The translations under genes and the position numbers were made by a program. The notes under the pieces were generated by a model. The model was not told where the DNA came from and ran no database searches. It was given only the letters and a program-made list of their open reading frames with translations. Shown here piece after piece: positions 41,909 to 50,732 of a DNA stretch of 64,000 nt. Source of the DNA: Paenibacillus sp. Root444D2. GTDB lineage: Bacteria > Bacillota > Bacilli > Paenibacillales > NBRC-103111. Location: assembly GCF_001426375.1 (NCBI RefSeq), contig NZ_LMEO01000050.1, positions 1 through 64,000 on the forward strand, given 5' to 3'. The stretch's first letter is position 1. Every line of letters starts with the position of its first letter.

Positions 41909-43300
41909 TTAGTTACGACTTTGTTGATACTGCGTACACGCATGAATCCATTCTTTCACCATATTCGGATTAGATGCGAAATGCAAATGTGTATAACCGG
42001 CAACAAGATTCCCAGTGAGATATCCGTCTGCTTTGGTTCCAAACCGGCCTTTCAATTGAAAGGCAGCTTTTACATCCACACCCTCATTAGCTTGAAAAGT
42101 TGAATAATGAAATTCATGGCCGCGAGCCTGTTCGCCTGCGGAAAACAAGAAGTTTTCCTCTACACCTGTAACCTCGCGGTAACCTAGAGCTGCTAACTTC
42201 GTCTGCATGGTGACTTTTCCGGGGATCATGCCAACCATTGGAAATTCATTTCCTGTCGTATCTACAATTTGTTCCGTGAGGAACATAAATCCACCGCATT
42301 CAGCGAGTGTCGGGATACCTTCCTCAATTCGGCTGCGAATTGAGGCCTTAACCCCTTCTTCGGCAGCTAATCGCTCTGCGAATTCCTCGGGAAACCCTCC
42401 GCCAATGTAAAGTCCGTCCGCATCAGGAGGAACCTGTTCACCAGCAAGCGGCGAAAAGAATACACATTCCGCACCGCTCGCCTCTAACAGCTCCAGATTT
42501 TCCGGATAATAAAAATGAAATGCGGCATCTTTGGCGATCGCAATTTTAACTCTCTTAAGTTCGTCAAGTTGATCTTTGCTAGTGAATAAAACGGACTTAC
42601 TATTTATTGGCTCAGCTGCGGCTAAATCCAACAAAAGGTCCAAATCTATATGTGCTGTCACTTTGTTAGCCAAAAGCTCAAAAAAAGGTTGGAGCTCGCC
42701 TCGCTCAATCGATGGAACCAGACCCAAATGCCTTTCAGGTAGTTCAATGTTTGCGTCGCGCGGCAGATACCCTAAGACAGGAACACCGCATTCCTGCTCG
42801 ATGGCTTGCTTAACCATCTTATAATGCCCTTCGCTGCCTGCTCGATTGGCAATAACTCCTACAATGTTATCGCCTTGACCAAACTGCTGAAAGCCTTTTA
42901 CAATCGCAGCGGCGCTTCTTGCCATACTGGCAATGTTGACAATCAACACGATCGGAGCACCTAGAATGCGTCCTATATCTGCGGTACTGCCTTCATCTGT
43001 CAGCGGGTTTTTGCCATCAAACATCCCCATAACACCTTCGATAATCGATATATCTGACCCTTGGCTTCCGCGTTCAAATATTTCCTTCACCGCTTCACGC
43101 CCAGTCATCCATGAATCCAAGTTGCGTGAAGGCCTTCCCGTTACTGCCGAATGATAGGTAGGATCAATATAATCGGGACCACACTTAAATCCCTGAACCG
43201 TATTTCCTCGTTTCTGCAAAGCAGCCATAATCCCGATGGTCAAGGTGGTCTTCCCTACACCACTGCCTGTGCCTGCTATGACAATCCGATGATCCATCAC
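41909..43300 (-). CDS. cbiA: Cobyrinic acid a,c-diamide synthase
   Basis: Glutamine-dependent amidation of the a and c carboxylates of cobyrinate, the last step encoded here. N-terminal P-loop 'VIAGTGSGVGKTTLTIGIM' and C-terminal type-1 glutamine amidotransferase domain with its nucleophile in 'TLAECGGFMFLTEQI'. 463 residues. The start (GTG 43300 or ATG 43297) overlaps the cbiG stop. Final gene of the operon, ending at a terminator. Confidence 0.95.
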   Translation of the reverse strand: MMDHRIVIAGTGSGVGKTTLTIGIMAALQKRGNTVQGFKCGPDYIDPTYHSAVTGRPSRNLDSWMTGREAVKEIFERGSQGSDISIIEGVMGMFDGKNPLTDEGSTADIGRILGAPIVLIVNIASMARSAAAIVKGFQQFGQGDNIVGVIANRAGSEGHYKMVKQAIEQECGVPVLGYLPRDANIELPERHLGLVPSIERGELQPFFELLANKVTAHIDLDLLLDLAAAEPINSKSVLFTSKDQLDELKRVKIAIAKDAAFHFYYPENLELLEASGAECVFFSPLAGEQVPPDADGLYIGGGFPEEFAERLAAEEGVKASIRSRIEEGIPTLAECGGFMFLTEQIVDTTGNEFPMVGMIPGKVTMQTKLAALGYREVTGVEENFLFSAGEQARGHEFHYSTFQANEGVDVKAAFQLKGRFGTKADGYLTGNLVAGYTHLHFASNPNMVKEWIHACTQYQQSRN

Positions 43301-44454
43301 AAGCCACCTCGTCCATATTGCGTAGAACCTGTAAATTCGAGTAATCCCACAGATATGGTGACGTTTCCTGATTTTTTCTTAACTAAAGCTAATTTATCTT
43401 GACCCGTGTAAAGCTTAACAGCCGGCTCACTCACCGCATACGCTCCTGTAAACTGATACACAGTCTCAGACGGTGCCTCAACGCTCACTGTGTTCAACTC
43501 ATCAGGAGTATAGGTGATGAACTCCCAGCCGTGATTACGGGTAACCTCGAGCAAGCCAACTTCGTCCTTCTTCAAATCGATCGTACATACTGCTTTCACG
43601 CTTCGAATGGAAAATGATAGCTCTTCAAGTGTTACTTGTATGACTTGTTCAATTTCATCTGATAAAGTACCGCGGTTACAGCCTATTCCGAGTATGATAA
43701 CTTTCGGTCTGTACAGCACACCGTTAGTTAAAACGCTCTCCTCCTCTGGCTCCAAAAGCCGATGCGTAATGAGCAGAACGGCATTCGGCTCGCTTGCTCG
43801 ACCCTCCGAAATTGATGTGAACCGCCTAATATTGGCGGGTATAGGTCGCTCATGCGTCCACCAATTCGGTTCACCCGATTCCTGAATAACGGCAATTCGC
43901 TCTTCATTGACGACAGCAGCGCTGACCGGGGTCAGTTTATCTGCCGAGTCCCAAACCCAGCCGAATCGACGGCCGAAGAGGTCGACAGGTATCGTTTTCT
44001 GAACATCCGATGCCGTAGTAATTACAGCCCTTGCATCAATAGCAGCTGCGACCTCATGGGTTAGCTCATTGGCGCCGCCCAAATGCCCAGAAAGCACGCT
44101 AATGACATGCTCCCCATTATCATCAATAACTACAACACCAGGATCTTTTTTCTTATCTTTAAGTAATGGAGCAATCATACGAACAACAGCACCTAAGGAA
44201 ATGATGATAATAAGTCCTTGGTATGCAGGAAATAAGGCTGGAAATAATAACCTTACACTTCCTGTAAAAAGTTGAATCGAGCGCTGCTCTTCATCACCTT
44301 TGACGAATTTGCTCATGTAATAGACATCCGTGCCGCTCATTTGCTCATTCAGCTTGCGTGCAATCTCAACACCATGTTTCGTAATAGCTACGATCGCATA
44401 GTCATTTTGCTGTCGTATAACAGGAATGACTCCTTCTTGCAGACTAATCGTCAT
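43297..44454 (-). CDS. cbiG: Cobalt-precorrin-5A hydrolase
   Basis: Opens the delta-lactone of cobalt-precorrin-5A with release of acetaldehyde. The N-terminal region carries 'FPAYQGLIIIISLGAVVRMI' and 'VVVIDDNGEHVISVLSGHLG'; the C-terminal CobE/GbiG domain starts near residue 255 ('VIILGIGCNRGTLSDEIEQV'). 385 residues. Start overlaps neither motif; four-base overlaps link it to cbiF and cbiA. Its presence marks the anaerobic, early-cobalt route. Confidence 0.94.
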   Translation of the reverse strand: MTISLQEGVIPVIRQQNDYAIVAITKHGVEIARKLNEQMSGTDVYYMSKFVKGDEEQRSIQLFTGSVRLLFPALFPAYQGLIIIISLGAVVRMIAPLLKDKKKDPGVVVIDDNGEHVISVLSGHLGGANELTHEVAAAIDARAVITTASDVQKTIPVDLFGRRFGWVWDSADKLTPVSAAVVNEERIAVIQESGEPNWWTHERPIPANIRRFTSISEGRASEPNAVLLITHRLLEPEEESVLTNGVLYRPKVIILGIGCNRGTLSDEIEQVIQVTLEELSFSIRSVKAVCTIDLKKDEVGLLEVTRNHGWEFITYTPDELNTVSVEAPSETVYQFTGAYAVSEPAVKLYTGQDKLALVKKKSGNVTISVGLLEFTGSTQYGRGGL

Positions 44455-45227
44455 GGCTTAACCCCTCTGCGGAAGCGGTGTGTAAATGATTTATCATATA
44501 ACTTGGAGCGGTACTCCTCTTTGCCATGAATTTCCGGATCCAGCGCCCAGCCTGCCAGAATCATCGCATGCGAACGGATGCCATGGCTCCGCATATCCTC
44601 TTCCAGCTTCCCTACCGTCGTACGAACAATGAGCTGATCCGGCCAGGTAGCACGCTGAACGACCGCAACAGGTGTCTCCTCGCTCCAACCCGCCTCAACA
44701 AACTCGCTAACAACTTTCTTGATTAAAGTAGCACTCAGGAACAATGCAATTGTACAATGATGTGCGGCAAGATCACGCAATTTCTCAAGCTCAGGCACTG
44801 GCGTACGGCCTTCCGCTCGAGTTAGAATAACCGTCTGGGTAAGTTCTGGAATCGTTAGCTCTGCGCCAACAGCCGCGGCTGAAGCGAAGACGGAGCTTAC
44901 GCCTGGAATAATTTCATAGCCAATGTTTTCTTTACGCAGCAAGGCGATTTGTTCCATTGTTGCCCCGAACATGGCTGGATCTCCGGTGTGCACGCGCACA
45001 ACCATCTTTCCTTGTTTAAGGCGGTCGACGATGATGCCAACCATTTCCACCAACTCCATGCCGGAGCTTTTCAGTACTTCTGCTTCAGGCTTCGCCTTAG
45101 CAATCAACTCTTCATTCACAAGCGAGTCCGTATACATCACAACATCTGCTTGTTGAAGAAGCTTTAAGCCTTTCACAGTGATCAAATCCGGATCTCCTGG
45201 TCCCGCACCAATAATATAGAGTTTCAT
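44451..45227 (-). CDS. cbiF: Cobalt-precorrin-4 C11-methyltransferase
   Basis: SAM-dependent class III methyltransferase of the corrin pathway, 258 residues. N-terminal 'LYIIGAGPGDPDLITVKGLK' and 'VVRVHTGDPAMFGATMEQIA' are CbiF/CobM signatures, with 'PGVSSVFASAAAVGAELTIP' forming the active-site cleft. It abuts cbiL with no gap. Confidence 0.95.
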   Translation of the reverse strand: MKLYIIGAGPGDPDLITVKGLKLLQQADVVMYTDSLVNEELIAKAKPEAEVLKSSGMELVEMVGIIVDRLKQGKMVVRVHTGDPAMFGATMEQIALLRKENIGYEIIPGVSSVFASAAAVGAELTIPELTQTVILTRAEGRTPVPELEKLRDLAAHHCTIALFLSATLIKKVVSEFVEAGWSEETPVAVVQRATWPDQLIVRTTVGKLEEDMRSHGIRSHAMILAGWALDPEIHGKEEYRSKLYDKSFTHRFRRGVKP

Positions 45228-45938
45228 CTATTTTCTCACCACCATCAAGGTTAAATATTCTAATTCTCGTCCTTGCAGTTCTTCCACATTACGCCAAATC
45301 TCTTCCTCCGAGGAAGTAACTTTAGTTAAAACGGATGCCTTATTCACGAGTCCGAGATCGTGAAGTACGGATAGCATCAAATCTATCACTTTAGCGACCT
45401 TGATGAAGACGACACAATCATGTTCTTCAATGGCCTTGCGCATCTTGTCGTAGTCGTCCATAGCCGGGACGATAGCAATTTGCTCATCACCATCCGCTAA
45501 GGGGATGCCCAAACGAGAAGCAGACGCGTTAATCGAAGATATTCCTGGAATGGAGACAGCCTTAACTTCAGGATGACGTTCGTTCATAAGACGCATCAAG
45601 TGAATGTAAGTGCTATAAATCATCGGGTCGCCCTCCGTCACGAAGGCAACATCTTTCCCTTGCACCAAATGTGCCCAAACACTTTCAACCGTCTTCGTCC
45701 ATTGCAGTTCAAGCGCTTCTTTATCCCTTGTCATTGGAAAAGTGAGCCCCATCATTTCTTTTTGCTCCGTATTCACGTACAGCTCCGTAATCGCTAGCGC
45801 ATAGCTCTTGGCTCCACGCTTCTTTCTTGGGTAAGCGATGACCGGACATTCTTTTAACAATCGAAAAGCCTTGACCGTAATTAATTCAGGATCGCCTGGG
45901 CCTACACCCAAACCATATAGCGTGCCGAGACTACTCAT
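45228..45938 (-). CDS. cbiL: Cobalt-precorrin-2 C20-methyltransferase
   Basis: Methylates C20 of cobalt-factor II. 236 residues with '[20 protein letters not shown]', '[19 protein letters not shown]' and '[18 protein letters not shown]', typical of CbiL/CobI. The start overlaps cbiET by eight bases; GGAGG precedes it. Confidence 0.95.
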   Translation of the reverse strand: MSSLGTLYGLGVGPGDPELITVKAFRLLKECPVIAYPRKKRGAKSYALAITELYVNTEQKEMMGLTFPMTRDKEALELQWTKTVESVWAHLVQGKDVAFVTEGDPMIYSTYIHLMRLMNERHPEVKAVSIPGISSINASASRLGIPLADGDEQIAIVPAMDDYDKMRKAIEEHDCVVFIKVAKVIDLMLSVLHDLGLVNKASVLTKVTSSEEEIWRNVEELQGRELEYLTLMVVRK

Positions 45939-47166
45939 CGCCAGTTCCTCCCTCCATATCTGTCTGCTTGCGCTGCGCTGTGATGATGTAGATCGGATTC
46001 AGTGCGTCGAATCGTTTCATATGGAGGATAGGCTTGCTGCGCGATACTTGTACAAGCGATATCTGCGTTGTGAATCCAACCTTTTCAAACGTTTTATCAG
46101 CTTCGTATAACGTCTCAATTGTCGCAGCGTTCAACACAATTCTACCATTCGGCTTCAGTCTCGCTGCACATATTTCTAGCAGCTCTTGCATCTCTCCACC
46201 GCTTCCGCCAATAAAGATGGCATCCGGATCTGCAAAAGTATCGAGACCCTTTGGTGCTCTGCCATGCACGGCTGTCAGATCAACGCGAAACTTGGCGCTG
46301 TTTTCCAGGCAATTCTGAAGATCGTCTTCGTTTTTCTCGATGGCAAATACAGCACCTTCACGAGCTATACTTGCCGCCTCAATGGCTATGGAGCCTGTAC
46401 AAGTTCCAATATCCCATACGACACTATCCACTTGTAGAGCTAATTGACTGATGCTTAATACGCGAATCTCTTTTTTCGTTATTAGCCCTTTATCCGGTTT
46501 GCGTTGGGCGAACTGATCATCTTCAATACCAAGCGGCCAAACAGGCCCTGGGGCTTGTTTTTTCAAAATAACCACATTGAGTGGTGAAAATGTTGCCGTG
46601 GCCAGCTGGTCCAAATCGTACCAACCACAGCGTTCTTCGGCTCCGTCCAAATTCTCAGCCACAAAGGCACGATATTCGGACATTCCAAAAGAAAGCAAAT
46701 AAGCCGCAATCGCACTCGGTGAATTCGTTTCATCCGTGAGCAGGGCCACTTTGTCCTTCCCGTCTATTCGCTGCGCCAAGCCCTTGATGCTCCGTCCATG
46801 AACGCTTGTGATATAAGCATCGTGCCAGCTTTCCCCCATCCGGGCAAAAGCCAATTGAACCGAGCTAACAGCCGGGTAAATTTGTACACCTTCCAGCTTC
46901 TTCTCAACATAACCGCCAATCCCATAAAAGAGAGGATCGCCCGAAGCCAAGATAACAATGGAACGCTCTTCTTTTTGGAGTTTACTCATGAGCTCTGGCA
47001 AGCTGCCTTTTATGACGATCTTCTCGCCTTTATATTCAGGAAAAAAGGCAAGGTTCCGCTCTCCGCCTACAAGTACTTCACTTTCATTAATCCATTTGAT
47101 ATATAAAGGGAGCAGGCTCCCTAGTCCGTTATCGCCGACACCAATCACTTTTACGCTTCTACTCAT
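45931..47166 (-). CDS. cbiET: Fused CbiE-CbiT (C5/C15 methylation, decarboxylation)
   Basis: Two enzymes in one chain of 411 residues. The N-terminal half (about 1-205) is CbiE, a class III methyltransferase for C5 ('[14 protein letters not shown]', '[17 protein letters not shown]'). The C-terminal half (about 215-411) is CbiT, a Rossmann methyltransferase for C15 and decarboxylation ('[20 protein letters not shown]', '[18 protein letters not shown]'). The same fusion occurs as CobL in the aerobic pathway. Four-base overlap with cbiD. Confidence 0.95.
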   Translation of the reverse strand: MSRSVKVIGVGDNGLGSLLPLYIKWINESEVLVGGERNLAFFPEYKGEKIVIKGSLPELMSKLQKEERSIVILASGDPLFYGIGGYVEKKLEGVQIYPAVSSVQLAFARMGESWHDAYITSVHGRSIKGLAQRIDGKDKVALLTDETNSPSAIAAYLLSFGMSEYRAFVAENLDGAEERCGWYDLDQLATATFSPLNVVILKKQAPGPVWPLGIEDDQFAQRKPDKGLITKKEIRVLSISQLALQVDSVVWDIGTCTGSIAIEAASIAREGAVFAIEKNEDDLQNCLENSAKFRVDLTAVHGRAPKGLDTFADPDAIFIGGSGGEMQELLEICAARLKPNGRIVLNAATIETLYEADKTFEKVGFTTQISLVQVSRSKPILHMKRFDALNPIYIITAQRKQTDMEGGTGDE

Positions 47167-48293
47167 TCGTATGCCAACTCTCCATTCTCGCTTCGCTTCA
47201 CCATCGCCGATTTCCCTAAGAGTTCGGCTTTCATCGAAATGATCACTGTTTCTATGAAATCAAATCCGTCTCTTGCAACCTCTTCTAGTCCAGCTAGATT
47301 ACAGCGCTCGCATAACCGCTCAAAATAACGCAAATTCCCCATAGAAGCCATTAAATCTCCAACCTGTGAAGCTGTATTGGCGCCTCTGATTTCTTCAACA
47401 AGAGCATCGGAAGCTTCCGATTCGATCGCAACCTGTGCAAGGAACCCAAAATCAACCGGGGCACTCTTCGAATGCACCATCATCACACCCTGTGCAACCT
47501 TAGAGAACTTGCCCATCATACCGACCAATGTCACCTTACGAATGCCTTGTCTTTGGGCTTGTATCAGCGCAAAACCGACGAAATCGCCCATCTCGATAAA
47601 AGCTTCCTCTGGAAGCTCGGGATACATGCTAATCCCGAATACTTCCGTCCGGCCGCCGGTCGAGAGCACCAGATGCTTGCAGCCGCATTTCACGGCTACG
47701 CGAATCGCCTGTGCGACACTGGCCTTGTAGGCCGCACTCGAGAATGGCACCACTGTGCCACGGGTGCCGAGAATCGAGATGCCGCCGAGGATGCCAAGAC
47801 GCCCATTCAGCGTCTTCTTGGCGATTTCTTCGCCGGCGGGCACAGATACGAGCACGTCTACACCGTGCACGATCTCGTAATGGTCAAGCACTTCTTGCAC
47901 GGTTTCGCGGATCATTTTCCTCGGGACCGGGTTGATCGCTGCTTGACCGATCTCAACTGGCAGGCCGGGCTTCGTCACGCGCCCAACGCCAATGCCTCCA
48001 TCGATGCCGACGCCAGGCTCGGCACGGAAGCTTACGCGCACGATGATCTCCGCACCGTGCGTCGCATCGGGATCATCGCCGCCGTCCTTGATGACGGCGG
48101 CTTCGCCCCACAGCTGCGTGAACGCGCAGCTGTGCAGAGCAAACTCAACCGTTTCCCCGATGGGGATACGGATATGCACGTGCGTTTGCGGCGCTTGCTC
48201 GATAAGCGCCACTAGTGCTGCTTTGGCTCCTGCGGTTGCACAGGAGCCGGTGGTGTAGCCGTGGCGCAGCGGCTTGCCCGGTACTTCCTCCAT
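47163..48293 (-). CDS. cbiD: Cobalt-precorrin-5B C1-methyltransferase
   Basis: SAM-dependent C1 methylation specific to the anaerobic pathway. 376 residues opening with '[19 protein letters not shown]', the family hallmark, then '[20 protein letters not shown]', '[18 protein letters not shown]' and '[20 protein letters not shown]'. AAGGAG precedes the ATG. The 5' two thirds (about 47640-48290) are much richer in GC than the rest of the operon, without loss of frame. Confidence 0.95.
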   Translation of the reverse strand: MEEVPGKPLRHGYTTGSCATAGAKAALVALIEQAPQTHVHIRIPIGETVEFALHSCAFTQLWGEAAVIKDGGDDPDATHGAEIIVRVSFRAEPGVGIDGGIGVGRVTKPGLPVEIGQAAINPVPRKMIRETVQEVLDHYEIVHGVDVLVSVPAGEEIAKKTLNGRLGILGGISILGTRGTVVPFSSAAYKASVAQAIRVAVKCGCKHLVLSTGGRTEVFGISMYPELPEEAFIEMGDFVGFALIQAQRQGIRKVTLVGMMGKFSKVAQGVMMVHSKSAPVDFGFLAQVAIESEASDALVEEIRGANTASQVGDLMASMGNLRYFERLCERCNLAGLEEVARDGFDFIETVIISMKAELLGKSAMVKRSENGELAYE

Positions 48294-48298
48294 AGGCG

Positions 48299-48952
48299 CT
48301 ACTCCTTACGCGCCGCCATGATGGACAGCGCGTTGACGGCTGCGACGGCAACGGGACTGCCGCCTTTGCGGCCAATGTTCGTGATGAACGGAATGTCCAG
48401 TTTGGCCAGTTCATCCTTCGATTCCGCTGCGGAAACAAATCCAACAGGCACACCGACGATGAGCCCCGGCTTCGCGATTCCTTCTTTGACGAGTCGAATC
48501 AGCTCCAGCAGGGCTGTCGGTGCGTTCCCAATGGCATAAATAGCTCCATCTGCTTCCTTAATTGCTTTGCGAATCGAAATAATCGCACGTGTCGTGTTCA
48601 GACGCTTGGCTTCCTCCATGACATCCTTATCCGAGATATACACTCTGACATCGCCGCCGAATTGCTCAATACGCGGTTTACTAATGCCGACTTGCACCAT
48701 CTGAACGTCAGCCACAACGATTTTACCAGCTCGAATAGCTGCAATACCTGCTTCGATTGCTCTCGGATGAAAAACAAGACTGCGTCCTAATTCAAAATCC
48801 GCTGAAGCATGAATCACACGCTGTACAACGGGATATTGCTCCGGGGTAAACGGATGCTCGCCCAATTCCTCTGTAATCATCTCAAAGCTTTTCTCTTCAA
48901 TTTCTTGCGGTTGTACGGTTAATGGTTTGAATTCCGTATGAAAATCCATCAT
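48299..48952 (-). CDS. cbiC: Cobalt-precorrin-8 methylmutase
   Basis: Moves the methyl group from C11 to C12 to give cobyrinate. 217 residues with 'VIHASADFELGRSLVFHPRA' (catalytic His) and 'KPGLIVGVPVGFVSAAESKD' plus 'PFITNIGRKGGSPVAVAAVN'. AGGAGG eight bases before the first of two ATG codons. Confidence 0.95.
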   Translation of the reverse strand: MMDFHTEFKPLTVQPQEIEEKSFEMITEELGEHPFTPEQYPVVQRVIHASADFELGRSLVFHPRAIEAGIAAIRAGKIVVADVQMVQVGISKPRIEQFGGDVRVYISDKDVMEEAKRLNTTRAIISIRKAIKEADGAIYAIGNAPTALLELIRLVKEGIAKPGLIVGVPVGFVSAAESKDELAKLDIPFITNIGRKGGSPVAVAAVNALSIMAARKE

Positions 48953-48954
48953 AT

Positions 48955-49731
48955 TTAGCCCTCCTTATGAATGCTATCGTTTATAAATTGAATAACGCCT
49001 TGAAAGTCTGAATAAAGAGTTCCATATTCAAGTTCCGGTCTACCTATGACAATACTCGGAATCCCCATTTCGAGTGCTGCTTCGAGCTTCTCATCCACAG
49101 CTCCGACTTTCCCGCTTTCTTTCGTTATCATCAAGGTAACTTTGTAATGGTCATAAAGAGCTTTATTTAACTCTTTGGAAAAAGGGCCCTGCATGGCCAC
49201 AATATTTTTCTGCTCAATACCCAGTTCTTCGCATTTCTCCATATTATCTTGGCGTGGAAGCATCCGCGCAATGAGCCTCGTATCGGGAAGCCCAATTAGG
49301 CGATCAGCAAAAATCTTCAATGTTTTGCTGCCGGTTGTCAGCATAATGCTGCCACGCTTCTCAGCCGCTAGCTCTGCAGCCTGTTTATAATCATCAACCG
49401 TCGTAACAAGTGCACTTTGCTCGATGGACAAGCTTTGACGTTCGAAACGAACATAAGGTACTGCCGCCAGCTTAGCCGCCGCCATTGCATTCTTCGACGC
49501 TTCCTCCGCAAAAGGGTGGGTTGCATCAACAACCACGCGTAAACCTTTATCTTGAACTAGCTGGTTCATGTCTTCCGCGGTTAGGCGACCAGTAAGTACC
49601 GGAAGCCCTTCCGCCTCCATGCTCTTTGCTGCGCTCTCGGTCACAACTGTTGTGAGCACAGCGTATCCTGCTGCTCGAATTCCTAACGCCAGCTCCCTAG
49701 CGTCACTCGTACCTGCAAGAACGAGAATCAT
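48955..49731 (-). CDS. cbiJ: Cobalt-precorrin-6A reductase
   Basis: NADH/NADPH-dependent reduction of the macrocycle. 258 residues of the CbiJ/CobK fold: 'VLAGTSDARELALGIRAAGY', 'VVDATHPFAEEASKNAMAAA', 'VAMQGPFSKELNKALYDHYK' and 'LMITKESGKVGAVDEKLEAA'. GAGGTG precedes the ATG; its start overlaps the cbiX stop by four bases. Confidence 0.95.
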   Translation of the reverse strand: MILVLAGTSDARELALGIRAAGYAVLTTVVTESAAKSMEAEGLPVLTGRLTAEDMNQLVQDKGLRVVVDATHPFAEEASKNAMAAAKLAAVPYVRFERQSLSIEQSALVTTVDDYKQAAELAAEKRGSIMLTTGSKTLKIFADRLIGLPDTRLIARMLPRQDNMEKCEELGIEQKNIVAMQGPFSKELNKALYDHYKVTLMITKESGKVGAVDEKLEAALEMGIPSIVIGRPELEYGTLYSDFQGVIQFINDSIHKEG

Positions 49732-50714
49732 CGTTTGTCACCTCTTGAATGAGCATGGTCATGATCATGCTCGTGATTCTCGTGATTCTCGTGATGCTCG
49801 TGATCGTGGTCGTGGTCGTGGTCGTGTTTATGCTCATGGTCATGATGATCGTGGTCGTGAGTGTGATCGTGATGGTGATGATCGTCATGATCATGATGGT
49901 GATGATGATCAATATGCTTCATTGCCTCTAGTCGATATTGGCACATGTCGCAGTTCATCTTCACTTCATCCTGAAGCGCCTCCTGCGCGCGTCCAATCAG
50001 AATCTCTTGCAGCAGCGGATGGAAGCCAAAATAAGGTGCCATCTGGAATTGTTTATCTGGATATGTTTCGCGATACCCTTGAACCAATTGTTCCATGCGC
50101 CCAATCAAAACGCCTGTGAACAGGAAATATGGCAAAATGATTACCTTCTTCGCTCCGAGCAGTAAACATCGCTCAATCCCAGCATCCATCAGAGGTGCTG
50201 TAACTCCGATAAAGGCTGTTTCCACCCATTTCACCTGAAGCTTCTCCCAGAATAAACGAGAGATTTTAAACAGATCGCTATTCGCATCTGCATCACTGCT
50301 TCCACGTCCAACAATAAGTAAAGCTGTTTCACCTAAGTCCTCTTTCAATTGAACTCCGAGATCTTCTACCCTAGAGGATAAAATATCCAGAATTTGTTCG
50401 TGTACCCCAATAGGTCTACCGTATGTAAATTTCACAAAAGGATATTTTAATTTCGCATCATCGATAGAAGACGGAATATGAATTTTCGCATGTCCAGCCG
50501 CAAATAAGATAATCGGAATGACCACAATATGAGTAGCCCCTAGCTCTACACAGCGATCAATTCCTTGCATAATCGTTGGTTGAACAAATTCCAAGAAACA
50601 TGTCTCCACAATTTGCTCTTGCATCTTACTCGCAATTTCTGAAACAAAGAGGCGAACTTCCTCATTCCCGCCTTCTTCCCGACTCCCATGACCCACAAAT
50701 AAAACAGCATTCAT
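49728..50714 (-). CDS. cbiX: Sirohydrochlorin cobaltochelatase, long His-rich form
   Basis: Inserts cobalt into sirohydrochlorin, the entry step of the operon. Residues 1-250 hold two chelatase halves ('LFVGHGSREEGGNEEV', 'HIVVIPIILFAAGHAKIHIP' and 'LLIVGRGSSDADANSDLF', 'KKVIILPYFLFTGVLIGRM'). Then come an MNCDMC motif (253-258) and a tail of 62 residues (267-328) built almost only from His, Asp and Glu. Bacillus megaterium CbiX is known to have both an MxCxxC iron-sulfur site and a His-rich region; the tail here probably stores or delivers cobalt. Start follows AGGAGG. Confidence 0.95.
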   Translation of the reverse strand: MNAVLFVGHGSREEGGNEEVRLFVSEIASKMQEQIVETCFLEFVQPTIMQGIDRCVELGATHIVVIPIILFAAGHAKIHIPSSIDDAKLKYPFVKFTYGRPIGVHEQILDILSSRVEDLGVQLKEDLGETALLIVGRGSSDADANSDLFKISRLFWEKLQVKWVETAFIGVTAPLMDAGIERCLLLGAKKVIILPYFLFTGVLIGRMEQLVQGYRETYPDKQFQMAPYFGFHPLLQEILIGRAQEALQDEVKMNCDMCQYRLEAMKHIDHHHHHDHDDHHHHDHTHDHDHHDHEHKHDHDHDHDHEHHENHENHEHDHDHAHSRGDKR

Positions 50715-50732
50715 CTTTTATTCCTCCTAATT

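Noticed and set aside
47472-48215. Long plus-strand frame of 247 codons opposite cbiD
   Set aside because: It is antisense to a well-supported gene in a GC-rich stretch; its His/Arg-rich composition is typical of shadow frames.
49568-50119. Plus-strand frame rich in Asp, Arg and His
   Set aside because: It arises from the low-complexity His-tail DNA of cbiX read on the other strand.
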